This document shows, piece after piece, positions 43,513 to 52,507 of a DNA stretch of 64,000 nt. Where the stretch lies: assembly GCA_002339015.1 (NCBI GenBank), contig DDJC01000049.1, positions 69,930 through 133,929 of the forward strand. The letters are read 5' to 3'. The translations under genes and the position numbers were made by a program. A model generated the notes under the pieces. The model saw only the letters and a program-made list of their open reading frames with translations. It searched no databases and was not told the origin of the DNA. Position 1 is the first letter of the stretch. Every line of letters begins with the position of its first letter. The stretch comes from Burkholderiales bacterium UBA1834. Its GTDB lineage: Bacteria > Pseudomonadota > Gammaproteobacteria > Burkholderiales > Burkholderiaceae_C.

Positions 43513-46500
43513 CTAGCGTAATCTCTGGTTGATTCTCGCTTCAGTATCCTCCCGAGCAGCTTCCCGCTCGTAGGTATCTGTCAGCTTCATAAGCAGTTCG
43601 GAAGCCACGTACGGCGATGACATCCGGAGCTGCTGGGCCCACTTTCTGTATTTGTCGGCCAGTTGGCGTTCCTGGTCCCCGCCGGGACCTCGAGTATGAA
43701 CCCCTCGTGAGTTGTACACGCCGGTACGTGCTCCGCGCATCATATCCTCGGACTGGAGATCTTCCATCACGGTTCTCACCGCCTCACAAGGCCAGGCGCC
43801 GTCCTTGCCGATCTGCGCCGAGGCAAGCAGTTCTCCAATTACGACATCAGCGATTCCGATGCGCGACAGCTCCGCGCAGGACTTGCGCACGGTTTCGGTC
43901 CACTTTGCCAGGCGCTCAGCATCAATGCTCCCTTGTTCGTCGCTTCCAGGGATTCTTTTCATTGCTTGTATGAGCTTGTATCCCCGTTCAGCCATTGATC
44001 TGGCTTTTTCTGCTTCAACTCTGAATTCAGGAGGGTCCTCCGCTCGGTCACTGCGTTTGTACGTCCATACGATGGCTTGGACCAGTACTTCAGGGTGGTC
44101 CTCGATGTAGTGCTCGAGGTTCGGAATTGCGGACTTGGCACGCCGGTCCCATCCGCGGTCAAGCACTTCTAGATACGCGAATTCAAGTCCGGCCTTCTGT
44201 TCGAGTGACAGTTCGGGAGTTTTGTTGATGCATTCGAAGGCCCTTTCGACGTGGTAGTGTTCAAGCAGGTATTCGCCCGCCTTGTCGTCGCCGTCCTGTG
44301 CCATGACCGTGAGAAGTTGGAAGAGCGTGCGGACCGGCAGCTTTTCGGGGTGATACTTCGCGAGTGCAAACGCTGCGCGTGGTCGCCTGGCCTTCATGAG
44401 CATGTCGACCGCCTTGGCGATCTCCGCTGGGGAGTCCCGCATCAAGCCGGGAACGACCTCCTTCCAGTACCGCGTTTCAACCTCCTCTCCATATGAGGAG
44501 ACCAGCGACCAAGTGCCTTCGCCGAAGGGCGCGAGCGCCAGGAAGCGGGCCGCGTTGTCGGGACCAATCGCTGTAATGGCAGAGCTTAAGAATGCTTCGC
44601 GTTTTTGGTCGTTGGGCATCACGCCTAAAGCGCCTTGGATCAGCCATTCCGATGCTCGGGCCGCAGACTCGCTCTCGCTCCTTTTCTGGAAGGCTTGGGT
44701 CACGAGGGCGAGCAGCTCTTCGTCGTCCAACACTCGCTCGGCCACAAGGGCGCCGATGATTCCCGATGCTCCGCTACGGATTGCCGTATCGAGCAAGCCG
44801 GCGACGCCATACTGCCCGTGGATTTCTTTCAGCGCATCGGCCCGCTGCTTCCGGATCCGCGCCTCGCGCTCTTCATAGTCAATATTCTCTAGGTCTTCGA
44901 GCTCGTCGGCAGACTCTTCGATCCAAGTGCCCTTGAATAGCCACGCGTGCTTGTCGAGGAGATTGCTCGGTTCAAGCGCGGCATGGATGTGCTTTGCAGC
45001 AGCCGCTACACGGGATTGCTTGCTGCTTTTCCTCGCGCGCAGAGTTGCGCGACGGGACAACGTCGAGACTCGAATTTTCTCGCGTAACGCAATCTTGTCG
45101 CTGTCGCTTGCGGTCTTCGCCCATGCCTCGACCAGCGCCCATACGCGATCCTGATCAGCATCCGCCAGGTCGTGGAGGCGGTCGATTAGGTCGGACAGCA
45201 TCGACACCGAGTAGCGTGGCTGCGATAAGGCTAGCTCTATCATTTTGCCCGCGAACTCTAATATCGGCTCCCACGTCGGAAACGGCTCACCGTGGCCGTA
45301 TCCGTCCGGGCGCCAAGTCGGCTTGTGGCTGTAGTCCCCGACTTGATGGTGGTTGCCGAATTGCGCGACGCAAAGCGTCCAGGCGACATCCGGGAACCTG
45401 TTGAACAGGACTTTTACCAGCGCCAGGCGCTCGTCATTATTGGCTGCGGTCTGGGGCATCCATGATCGGAATATCGCTGCCAGCGAATGCGCCGGTTTGT
45501 TGACCCAGTTGTCGTTGATCTCTATCTGCGCGAGACGTGCGAGAATCATCACCGTACGAGGAAGCGTCTCCGGATTCCATGCGAGCCCTTCCAACGCCCA
45601 GAGCAGTCCAGTGCGGCTGGGACTGCCGAATATGCCGGACCCAGCGGGACGAAGGAGGCCGAAAACTGCCGGACTGCTCGTCTTCAGGTCGCGCTCGATG
45701 ATCGAGAGAAATTCGGTCGGCGCCGCCTCTGCGTAGAGGGGCAGGTCGCGGTCGTTGGCTTCAAGGGTGCGCGTGGTGAGGGGATCGCTAAGTAGGTCGC
45801 GCACTACCAGGGCCGCCTCGACCTCCGTGTCTATCCCCAAGCGTGCCTTGAAAAGGCCCACGCCGTGAACGGCTAGGAGTACGAGCGTTTCCGAAATGCC
45901 CTGACGGAACGCTGGAGAAAATTCCCGAGTCTTTCCGTGAATGGACGCAGCCCATCGCTGGTCTTCGGCGAGATCAAGAGCGGGATCATCCTCGCCCAGC
46001 ACCATCCGAGCGACGTCGAAATACCGCTTCAGGTCATCGCGGGTCACGTAGCGAGCAATGGCATAGAGTAGGTCGATCTTCGAGACGACCCCGCGATATG
46101 TCCCGATGGACCAGAGCGGTGAGTCGTTCAGTTGGATCAGGCGTTGGAAGTCCTTTTCCAGTGCTTCGTACGCGCGGTCGCCTGCCAGCAGGGACAGTCC
46201 TGCCATGTCGGTTTCGTTGAGCGCGTGCCACGCGCCTACCAGCATGAAGGCGATTAGGTTCTCCGGGGCGTGTTGCTGTGTTGCCCAAAGTGGCATTCGT
46301 ACGGCCTCGACGGTCGCGAGCCGGCGGCGCAGGACGGTCAGTGAGCGTCCCGACTCGTTTGCTAGGCTCTTGATCTCGTCCCGGTTCTTGCCGATGCCTT
46401 TAAGCGCGGAATCGAATGTTTCGAAACTGACGGGTTCGAGAACGATATCCGGCTCTGCGTTGACGGAGTTTCTTGGATACACCACGATGGAGTGCAATTG

Positions 46501-47631
46501 TTCAGCGTACGGCGCGAGTTCAAGTTCTACTTCGCGCGAGTGCACTACTGGAATGAACGGCCTCGTCCCGCCTGCAAGTTTCGGTAGGACACCAGCTTTA
46601 TCGAAAACCAGAATCTGGTACCGATAAGGTTCCAGTTCGGCACTTCCTTCGGGGCTAAAGCACTGGGCAACAAAGGCCAGCGCTTCGTCGGTGGAGTCAG
46701 CTGCGACCACGATTGGACCTTTGGGCCCCTTCGCGAGGCGGGAAGCGAGCTTGCGCTTCGCGTCCTCAATGGCCGAACTGAACAGCGAGCCGGGCAACGG
46801 TGGAGCCGCCACGTTCGCCCAGTCTGTCCAGCACCTGTCGAGCGAGCGGACGCTCTGCGTCGAGGAGCCTGTCTCGTTGGCAAACCATGCTTGGCCGGGC
46901 AGAGACTGCTCCAACCACTGCTCAATGTCGCTGGAGTCATAGGCCCGGACGTCTTTCCAGGAACCTTCTTTCTTCTTTTCAGTAACCCAAGCGTTTTTGC
47001 CAGCCCATCTGCGAGGAGTGACGAAAACGAATTCCATCGATGCCCTGTCATTTGCATCAGTTGCAGCTACGCTTTTCTTGTAATCTTTGTCCGCCTTCGT
47101 CTTAGGATCCTCGTTGGTGCCAAACTCCCAACCCGAGTGGCCAGCCGGCACCCAAGCAGTTCCCTCGTTCGCCACGATTCGACCGTCCCAGCCGGCACGC
47201 TGAGAGTCGTCGTTCCCCGGGAAGTCGACTTCCGTGAGTCCGCTCCCCGTCGAATGGACCAAGGTCCTCAGGAATATCGCGAACCTGCTGCGAGCGACGA
47301 TGTTGTGCGAAGCCCAACTCTCTATGTCGTTGGCTTTGATTGCCAGGAACGGGGGGACATACGCTTTCGCGTTCGTCGGGACGCTCTTCTGTTTAGCCTT
47401 GAAGGCGTCGTACTGAGCCTGCATTTCGAGCAGATCTTTCCGGGGGAATCCGAATGCCTTCTCGATGCGAGTCGCCATATCGGCAGTAAGGGACGCTTTC
47501 CCGTTAAGCAGGTTGGAAAGTGCCGGACGTCCGACGCCAATAAGCTCGGCGGCTTTAGTCACGGACATCTTCGCCGGGAAAACCTCTGCCTTGATGCGTT
47601 CGCCAGGATGACGGAATTCGCTGGTGTCCAT
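43513..47631 (-). CDS. 1,372-residue HigA-type HTH protein with long helical C-terminus; candidate defence protein
   Basis: Function unknown. Residues 7-75 are a HigA/XRE-like HTH (HPGERIKAEVFPAKMSVTKA, VGRPALSNLLNGKASLTADMATRIEKAFGF). Residues about 110-250 form a compact domain with charged positions spaced like a PD-(D/E)xK nuclease: GLTEVDFPG, AGWDG (Asp149), GWEFGT (Glu169), Lys-rich DPKTKADKDYKK, then FVFVTPRRWAGK and DVRAYDSSDIEQWLEQ. Residues about 300-440 alternate strands and helices (GPIVVAADSTDEALAF, YQILVFDKAG, GRSLTVLRRRL) like a P-loop domain whose Walker A is lost. The remaining ~900 residues look like helical repeats. This order (effector, NTPase-like core, repeat sensor) resembles Avs/STAND proteins; that is inference. 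Codon use is visibly less GC-rich than neighbours. ATG at 47631 lies just before the HTH. Confidence 0.8.
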   Translation of the reverse strand: MDTSEFRHPGERIKAEVFPAKMSVTKAAELIGVGRPALSNLLNGKASLTADMATRIEKAFGFPRKDLLEMQAQYDAFKAKQKSVPTNAKAYVPPFLAIKANDIESWASHNIVARSRFAIFLRTLVHSTGSGLTEVDFPGNDDSQRAGWDGRIVANEGTAWVPAGHSGWEFGTNEDPKTKADKDYKKSVAATDANDRASMEFVFVTPRRWAGKNAWVTEKKKEGSWKDVRAYDSSDIEQWLEQSLPGQAWFANETGSSTQSVRSLDRCWTDWANVAAPPLPGSLFSSAIEDAKRKLASRLAKGPKGPIVVAADSTDEALAFVAQCFSPEGSAELEPYRYQILVFDKAGVLPKLAGGTRPFIPVVHSREVELELAPYAEQLHSIVVYPRNSVNAEPDIVLEPVSFETFDSALKGIGKNRDEIKSLANESGRSLTVLRRRLATVEAVRMPLWATQQHAPENLIAFMLVGAWHALNETDMAGLSLLAGDRAYEALEKDFQRLIQLNDSPLWSIGTYRGVVSKIDLLYAIARYVTRDDLKRYFDVARMVLGEDDPALDLAEDQRWAASIHGKTREFSPAFRQGISETLVLLAVHGVGLFKARLGIDTEVEAALVVRDLLSDPLTTRTLEANDRDLPLYAEAAPTEFLSIIERDLKTSSPAVFGLLRPAGSGIFGSPSRTGLLWALEGLAWNPETLPRTVMILARLAQIEINDNWVNKPAHSLAAIFRSWMPQTAANNDERLALVKVLFNRFPDVAWTLCVAQFGNHHQVGDYSHKPTWRPDGYGHGEPFPTWEPILEFAGKMIELALSQPRYSVSMLSDLIDRLHDLADADQDRVWALVEAWAKTASDSDKIALREKIRVSTLSRRATLRARKSSKQSRVAAAAKHIHAALEPSNLLDKHAWLFKGTWIEESADELEDLENIDYEEREARIRKQRADALKEIHGQYGVAGLLDTAIRSGASGIIGALVAERVLDDEELLALVTQAFQKRSESESAARASEWLIQGALGVMPNDQKREAFLSSAITAIGPDNAARFLALAPFGEGTWSLVSSYGEEVETRYWKEVVPGLMRDSPAEIAKAVDMLMKARRPRAAFALAKYHPEKLPVRTLFQLLTVMAQDGDDKAGEYLLEHYHVERAFECINKTPELSLEQKAGLEFAYLEVLDRGWDRRAKSAIPNLEHYIEDHPEVLVQAIVWTYKRSDRAEDPPEFRVEAEKARSMAERGYKLIQAMKRIPGSDEQGSIDAERLAKWTETVRKSCAELSRIGIADVVIGELLASAQIGKDGAWPCEAVRTVMEDLQSEDMMRGARTGVYNSRGVHTRGPGGDQERQLADKYRKWAQQLRMSSPYVASELLMKLTDTYEREAAREDTEARINQRLR

Positions 47632-47674
47632 ATGCTTGCAATCGCTAACTGTTGGCTGTGAATCGATAGCAGCG

Positions 47675-47711
47675 ACTATACTGTATTGTGTAGCGCTACA
47701 CAATACAGTAT
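47675..47711 (-). promoter_or_regulatory. Perfect 34-bp palindrome over the promoter of the HTH giant gene
   Basis: Bases 47678-47694 are the exact reverse complement of 47695-47711 (half-site GCTACACAATACAGTAT). On the minus strand TTGTGT (47703-47698) and TATAGT (47680-47675) form a -35/-10 pair with a 17-nt spacer lying inside the palindrome. A dimeric HTH repressor bound here would block the promoter, fitting autoregulation by the HigA-like domain. The start codon is 47 nt further on. Confidence 0.85.
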
Positions 47712-48087
47712 GTCATCGCATTTCGCATTGGTGTCGACCAGCGTCGGGCGAACAACTTGGCTGAATAGTCAGTCAGCAAGCATGAACCATCAGTGGCTGC
47801 GCAAATCGGGAGGGCGGACTGGCCTGCCGACGGAGCTTGTGAGTGTCTGTTTAGACCGCGAGGACTCATAGCCCGTGCGGCAGGTTTCGCGGTGGACCGG
47901 TCTTCTGGATGTCTGCTCAGGCGGGAAGCCGAGCGTCGGCAGTTGGCCGACACCTGACCTTCGGGCCGACCAGTCCGTCTGGCAGCTCCCGCTGCACAGC
48001 AGTCCTACGGTTCGACGCCGTGAATAACTGCTATGAATCGCTGCAGCCATTGCTCCCCTCTCCGCCCACCACCAGCGGGGCGAACCA
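47712..48087. other. Gene-free spacer upstream of the HTH giant gene
   Basis: No coding sequence can be supported in these ~375 nt. Short frames on both strands lack start context and resemble each other only through GC-rich codon bias. The part nearest the palindrome is AT-richer; the distal part merges into the second dispersed repeat. Confidence 0.5.
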
Positions 48088-48370
48088 GGGATGTGGGGGT
48101 GGCCGGCCGGGCGCCTTGTTGGCGCTGAGAAGCGCAGCGGCGAGGTGGGCACGCGCGCAGCGCGTGCTTCGTGAACTGACTGGCCGCATCTGTTTGAATG
48201 CAGCGGCCAAAGGCCGCGGAGTGAGTTATGCGGCCCCACCTCGACGCGAGCATCGCAAGGCAGTCACGCCGAAGGCGTGACCGACAACAAAGAAGCCCGG
48301 CCGGCCACCCCCACATCCCGCGCCCCGCGCTGCCCCGACAAAGCGCCACACCCCAAGCAGGCCAAGAACA
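48088..48370 (-). repeat. Hairpin-forming dispersed repeat, copy 2 (inverted)
   Basis: Inverse-oriented relative of 40402-40669. Its 25-nt arms, 48088-48112 and 48295-48319, are exact reverse complements. Their outer bases (GGGATGTGGGGGTGG) differ completely from the arms of copy 1, while the interior and outer flank are conserved. The interior contains a small perfect hairpin GTCACGCC-GAA-GGCGTGAC near 48272. It has no credible gene; one 114-codon frame across it is a by-product of composition. Confidence 0.85.
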
Positions 48371-48381
48371 AAGAGACCAAG

Positions 48382-48407
48382 AAAAAAGCCGCTGTCAAAA
48401 CAGCGGC
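48382..48407 (-). terminator. Intrinsic terminator of fadD
   Basis: GCCGCTGT (48388-48395) pairs with ACAGCGGC (48400-48407) across a 4-nt loop; on the minus strand it is followed by TTTTTT (48387-48382). It lies 32 nt after the fadD stop. Confidence 0.9.
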
Positions 48408-48439
48408 CTTTCCATCAGCAAGAAGCTGCAGAACAGCGA

Positions 48440-50143
48440 TCAAGCCGCCTTCTTCTGCTCATCCCGCAGCTCGCGCCGCAGGATCTTGCCCACGTTCGTC
48501 TTGGGCAGATCGTCGCGGAACTCGATGTACTTCGGGCACTTGTAGCCCGTCAGCTGCTCCTTGCAGAAGCGTGCCAGGTCTTCCTCGGCCAGCGTCGGGT
48601 CCTTCTTGACCACGTACAGCTTCACCGCCTCGCCAGACTTCGCATCCGGCACGCCCACCGCCGCGCACTCCACCACGCCGGGGTGCATGTTCACCACCTG
48701 CTCCACCTCGTTCGGGTACACGTTGAAGCCCGACACCAGGATCATGTCCTTCTTGCGGTCCACGATCTTGCACAGGCCGGTGGCGTCCATCACGCCCACG
48801 TCGCCGGTGCGGAAGTAGCCGTCGGCCGTCATCACCTTGGCGGTCTCGTCAGGGCGGTTCCAGTAGCCGGCCATCACCTGCGGGCCACGGATGGCGATCT
48901 CACCCGGCTCGCCAATGGGCAGTTCGTTGCCGGCATCGTCCAGGATGGCGATCTCCGTCGAGGGCACCGGCAGACCGATGGCGCCGTTGAAGGCCGCGTT
49001 GTCCAGGCGGTTGATGGTGGCCACCGGCGAAGTCTCGGACAGACCGTAGCCCTCCACGATCGGACAGCCCGTGACCTGCTTCCACTTGTCGGCCGTGGCT
49101 TGCTGCACGGCCATGCCACCGCCGTTGCACACGCGCAGGCCCGAGAAATCGAGCTTGTTGAAATCAGGGTGGTTGACCAGGCCGTTGTACAGCGTGTTCA
49201 CCGCCGGGAACTGGTTCACCTTGAAGCTCTGCAGCGTCTTGATGAAGCCCGGGATGTCACGCGGGTTGGCGATCAGGATGTTCAGGCTGCCCATGCGCGC
49301 GCCCACCATGTAGCAGGCCGTCAGCGCGAAGATGTGGTACAGCGGCAGCGCGCACACACCCACCAGCTGCTCGTTGCCGTTCTTGTCCAGCTCGGGCTTG
49401 AACCAGGCCTCGACCTGCAGGATGTTGGCCACGATGTTGCTGTGCAGCAGCGTTGCGCCCTTGGACACGCCGGTGGTGCCGCCCGTGTACTGCAGGAAGG
49501 CCACATCGCTCGACTTGATCGTGGGGCGCGTGAACTTGGCGTTCGCACCCTGGGCCATCATGTCGTTGAAGCGGATCACCTGGCGGCCGTTGCCCTTGGG
49601 CAGCGAGAACTCGGGCACCATCTTCTTGACGTGGCGCACCACGAAGTTCACCAGCTTGCCCTTGGCCCAGGGCAGCATGTCGCCCATGGCGGCCAGCACC
49701 ACATGCTTGATCGGCGTGCGCTCGATCACCTCTTGCAGCGTGACGGCGAAGTTCTCGAGGATGACGATGGCCTCGGCGCCCGAATCCTTGAGCTGGTGCT
49801 CCAGTTCGCGGGGCGTGTACAGCGGGTTCACGTTGACAACGACATAGCCGGCGCGCAGCACGGCCGCGATCGCGACCATGTACTGAGGCACGTTGGGCAT
49901 CATCAGCGCCACGCGCGCGCCCTGCTTCAGGCCCTTCGATTGCAGCCACGCGGCCATCACCTTGGAGGCTTCGTCGAACTGCTCGAACGTCCAGCGGGCG
50001 CCCATGAAGGCCGCCGAATCACGCCGCGCAAACTTCTTGAACGATTCATCCAGAAGATCGGCCAGCGAGTTGTAGATGCTCGGGTCGATCTCGGCGGGCA
50101 CACCAGGTTGGTAGTGGGCCAGCCAGGGCTTCGCGCTTGCCAT
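48440..50143 (-). CDS. fadD: Long-chain fatty acid-CoA ligase
   Basis: A 567-residue AMP-forming acyl-CoA synthetase that activates fatty acids for beta-oxidation. Motifs: the ATP loop YTGGTTGVSKGATLLH, VEGYGLSETSP, the TGDVGVMD motif, IVDRKKDMILVSGFNVYPNEVE and the C-terminal catalytic Lys in LPKTNVGKILRRELR. The ATG at 50143 is preferred, with GAGGATGA upstream; two earlier in-frame ATGs add only five residues. It is divergent from the Tat/GMC pair, 217 nt away. Confidence 0.95.
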   Translation of the reverse strand: MASAKPWLAHYQPGVPAEIDPSIYNSLADLLDESFKKFARRDSAAFMGARWTFEQFDEASKVMAAWLQSKGLKQGARVALMMPNVPQYMVAIAAVLRAGYVVVNVNPLYTPRELEHQLKDSGAEAIVILENFAVTLQEVIERTPIKHVVLAAMGDMLPWAKGKLVNFVVRHVKKMVPEFSLPKGNGRQVIRFNDMMAQGANAKFTRPTIKSSDVAFLQYTGGTTGVSKGATLLHSNIVANILQVEAWFKPELDKNGNEQLVGVCALPLYHIFALTACYMVGARMGSLNILIANPRDIPGFIKTLQSFKVNQFPAVNTLYNGLVNHPDFNKLDFSGLRVCNGGGMAVQQATADKWKQVTGCPIVEGYGLSETSPVATINRLDNAAFNGAIGLPVPSTEIAILDDAGNELPIGEPGEIAIRGPQVMAGYWNRPDETAKVMTADGYFRTGDVGVMDATGLCKIVDRKKDMILVSGFNVYPNEVEQVVNMHPGVVECAAVGVPDAKSGEAVKLYVVKKDPTLAEEDLARFCKEQLTGYKCPKYIEFRDDLPKTNVGKILRRELRDEQKKAA

Positions 50144-50360
50144 GCTTGTCATCCTCATTCTTCAAAAAACGAAAAAAAGCGCCCAGGGGGCGTCCGCAAA
50201 ACAATTACAGGCATTCTGCAACAGTTCCACACACCTAAGGCGCCATTCAGACGCGGGGCTTCCTGGGGTCTTCCCGTACTTTAGGGCAATCTGGAATCAA
50301 ATGTTTCCCTTTATGATCCCTCGCTTACGTGGAGTCCCCCAAATACGTCACGGCCCGCCC

Positions 50361-50897
50361 ATGAGTACTGCCCAGCCCACCCCCGCGTCGCCCAGACGGC
50401 GCTGGTTCCTCAAGACCACCCTGGCCGTGGTGGCCGTCGGTGCGGCCGTCGGTGGCGGCATCTGGGTTCGCCGCGGCTTCGATGGCAGCGCCCTCACGCC
50501 GCACGGCCGGGAGGTGTTCAAGGCGGTGGCCCGCGGCGTGCTGGGGCCCCTGCTGCCTGCGCCCGGCACCCCTGAGCGCGAGGCCATGCTCACACGCTAC
50601 CTGGGCAACCTGGAAGCCCTGATCAACAGCCTGCCCAAGGCCAAGCGTGACCAGATCAGCCTGCTGGCCGGCATGCTGGCCAACGCGCCCACCCGCTGGA
50701 TGCTCTCCGGCATGTGGACGTCCTGGGCCGACGCCAGCGACGAGCAGGTGATCCAGGCCCTGCGCGAACTGCAGTCCTCCGACTCCCTGGTGCCCAACAT
50801 TTCCTACGCGGCCGCGCGCGCCCTGACGTGCATGGCCTACTTCACCATCCCCGACTACTGGTCTCATGTGGGCTACCCCGGCCCGATGGCGATATGA
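50361..50897 (+). CDS. Tat-exported small partner of a GMC oxidoreductase
   Basis: A 178-residue protein with a twin-arginine-type signal (SPRRRWFLKTTLAVVAVGAAVGGGIWV) and a helical mature part (GREVFKAVARGVLGPLLP, YLGNLEALINSLPKAKRDQISLLAGML, ISYAAARALTCMAYFTIPDYWSHVGYPGP). The pattern resembles small subunits that accompany GMC dehydrogenases, such as gluconate 2-dehydrogenase subunit 3. It may carry the flavoprotein out of the cytosol by hitch-hiking, since the GMC protein has no signal of its own. Its stop overlaps the GMC start (ATGA). Confidence 0.78.
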   Translation: MSTAQPTPASPRRRWFLKTTLAVVAVGAAVGGGIWVRRGFDGSALTPHGREVFKAVARGVLGPLLPAPGTPEREAMLTRYLGNLEALINSLPKAKRDQISLLAGMLANAPTRWMLSGMWTSWADASDEQVIQALRELQSSDSLVPNISYAAARALTCMAYFTIPDYWSHVGYPGPMAI

Positions 50898-52507
50898 GCA
50901 AACAGCCCGATGTTTTTCGCGACGGCATGCAGCAGCATGGCTGGAAGATCTTCAATGGTGAACAAGGCCTGCCCGAGAAGCTGAGCTGCGATGTCGTGAT
51001 CGTCGGCACCGGCGCCGGCGCCGGCATCACGGCCGAGGTGCTCACCCGCGCCGGCCTGGATGTGATCCTGCTCGAAGAAGGCCCGCTCAAGACCAGCAGC
51101 GACTTCAACCAGAAGGAGACCGAGGCCTACACCACGCTCTATCAAGAGAGCGCCGCGCGGGCCAACGTCGACAACAGCATCGCCGTCCTGCAGGGCCGCT
51201 GCGTGGGCGGCACCACCGTCATCAACTGGACGAGCTCCTTCCGCACCCCGCCGGACACCCTCAAGTACTGGCAGGACCGTTTCGGCCTGAAGGACTACAC
51301 CGTCGAATCGATGGCGCCGTGGTTCCAGCAGGCCGAAACCCGCCTGGGCGTGGCCGCCTGGGAGGTGCCCCCCAACCCGAACAACGAGTTGCTGCGCACG
51401 GGTTCGACCAAGCTCAACATTCCCTCGCACGTGATCCCACGCAACGTGCGCGGCTGCTGGAACATCGGCTCGTGCGGCATGGGCTGCCCCACCAATGCCA
51501 AGCAGTCCATGCTGGTCACCACCATCCCGGCCGCGCTCACGGCCGGTGCCCGCCTGTACTACCAGACCCGCGCCGAATCCTTCACCATCCAGGATGGCAA
51601 GGTCCAGCAACTCAAGTGCGTGGGCATCCGCCAGAACGGTGACAAGGTGTCGGACAAGGTCCTGACCATCACCGCCAAGCACTACGTGGTCTCGGGCGGC
51701 GCCATCAACTCGCCCGCCCTGCTCAAGCGCTCGGACGTGCCTGATCCGCACGGCCTGATCGGCAAGCGCACCTTCCTGCACCCGGTGTCCTTCTCGTCGG
51801 CCGTGTACGCCGACAAGGTCGAGGGCTGGACAGGCGCGCCGCAGTCCATCTACTCAGACCACTTCCTGCACACCGGCCCTGTAGATGGCCCCATCGGCTA
51901 CAAGATCGAGGCCGCGCCCATCCACCCGGGTCTGGTGTCCGTGCTGCTGGGCGGCATCGCCGGGGACCTGGCCGAGCGGCTCAAGCACTACCCGCACACG
52001 CAGATGCTGCTCTCGCTGATGCGTGACGGCTTCCACCCCGAGTCGGAAGGCGGCAGCGTGTTCCTGAACATGGACGGCTCACCGCTGCTGCACTACCAGC
52101 TCACGCCTTATGTGCTCGACGGCTTCCGCCGCTCGCTGCTCAGCATGGCCGAGATCCAGTTCGCCGCCGGCGCGCAGAAGGTGCTGCCCTACCACCAGCA
52201 GGGCAAGTACTACACCAGCTGGGCCGAAGCCCAGAAAGCCATCAACGCGTTCGACATGCGCCCCTTCCTGACCGGCGCCGGCAGCGCGCACGTGATGGGC
52301 GGCTGCGCCATGGCGGGTGATGAGCAACGCGGCGTGGTGCAGCCCGATGGCGTGCACTGGCACGTGTCCAACCTGTCGGTGCACGATGGCTCCGTGTTCC
52401 CGACCAGCGTGGGCGCCAACCCGCAGCTGTCGATCTACGGCACCACCAACCGCCTGGCCACTCAGCTGGCCAAGCGGCTGTCCGGGAAGGATGTGGCGCT
52501 GGTCTGA
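50894..52507 (+). CDS. GMC-family FAD oxidoreductase
   Basis: A 537-residue flavoprotein. The dinucleotide fold is CDVVIVGTGAGAGITAEVLTRAGLDVILLEEG; FAD contacts include LQGRCVGGTTVINWTSSFRTP. A cysteine-rich segment GSCGMGCPTNAKQSM resembles long-chain alcohol oxidases and bacterial GMC dehydrogenases. The C-terminal active site is in GSAHVMGGCAMAG (His) and VGANPQLSIYGTTNRLA (Asn). The substrate is unknown; neighbours fadD and a lipid-hydrolase-like gene hint at a long-chain alcohol or sterol. The start is the ATG in the overlap. The 3' end overlaps the convergent gene by 46 nt. Confidence 0.88.
   Translation: MSKQPDVFRDGMQQHGWKIFNGEQGLPEKLSCDVVIVGTGAGAGITAEVLTRAGLDVILLEEGPLKTSSDFNQKETEAYTTLYQESAARANVDNSIAVLQGRCVGGTTVINWTSSFRTPPDTLKYWQDRFGLKDYTVESMAPWFQQAETRLGVAAWEVPPNPNNELLRTGSTKLNIPSHVIPRNVRGCWNIGSCGMGCPTNAKQSMLVTTIPAALTAGARLYYQTRAESFTIQDGKVQQLKCVGIRQNGDKVSDKVLTITAKHYVVSGGAINSPALLKRSDVPDPHGLIGKRTFLHPVSFSSAVYADKVEGWTGAPQSIYSDHFLHTGPVDGPIGYKIEAAPIHPGLVSVLLGGIAGDLAERLKHYPHTQMLLSLMRDGFHPESEGGSVFLNMDGSPLLHYQLTPYVLDGFRRSLLSMAEIQFAAGAQKVLPYHQQGKYYTSWAEAQKAINAFDMRPFLTGAGSAHVMGGCAMAGDEQRGVVQPDGVHWHVSNLSVHDGSVFPTSVGANPQLSIYGTTNRLATQLAKRLSGKDVALV

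Noticed and set aside
48005..48349. A 114-codon minus-strand frame sharing a short peptide with the frame over copy 1
   Set aside because: The shared peptide comes from the 28-nt conserved repeat flank; the rest diverges and there is no start context.
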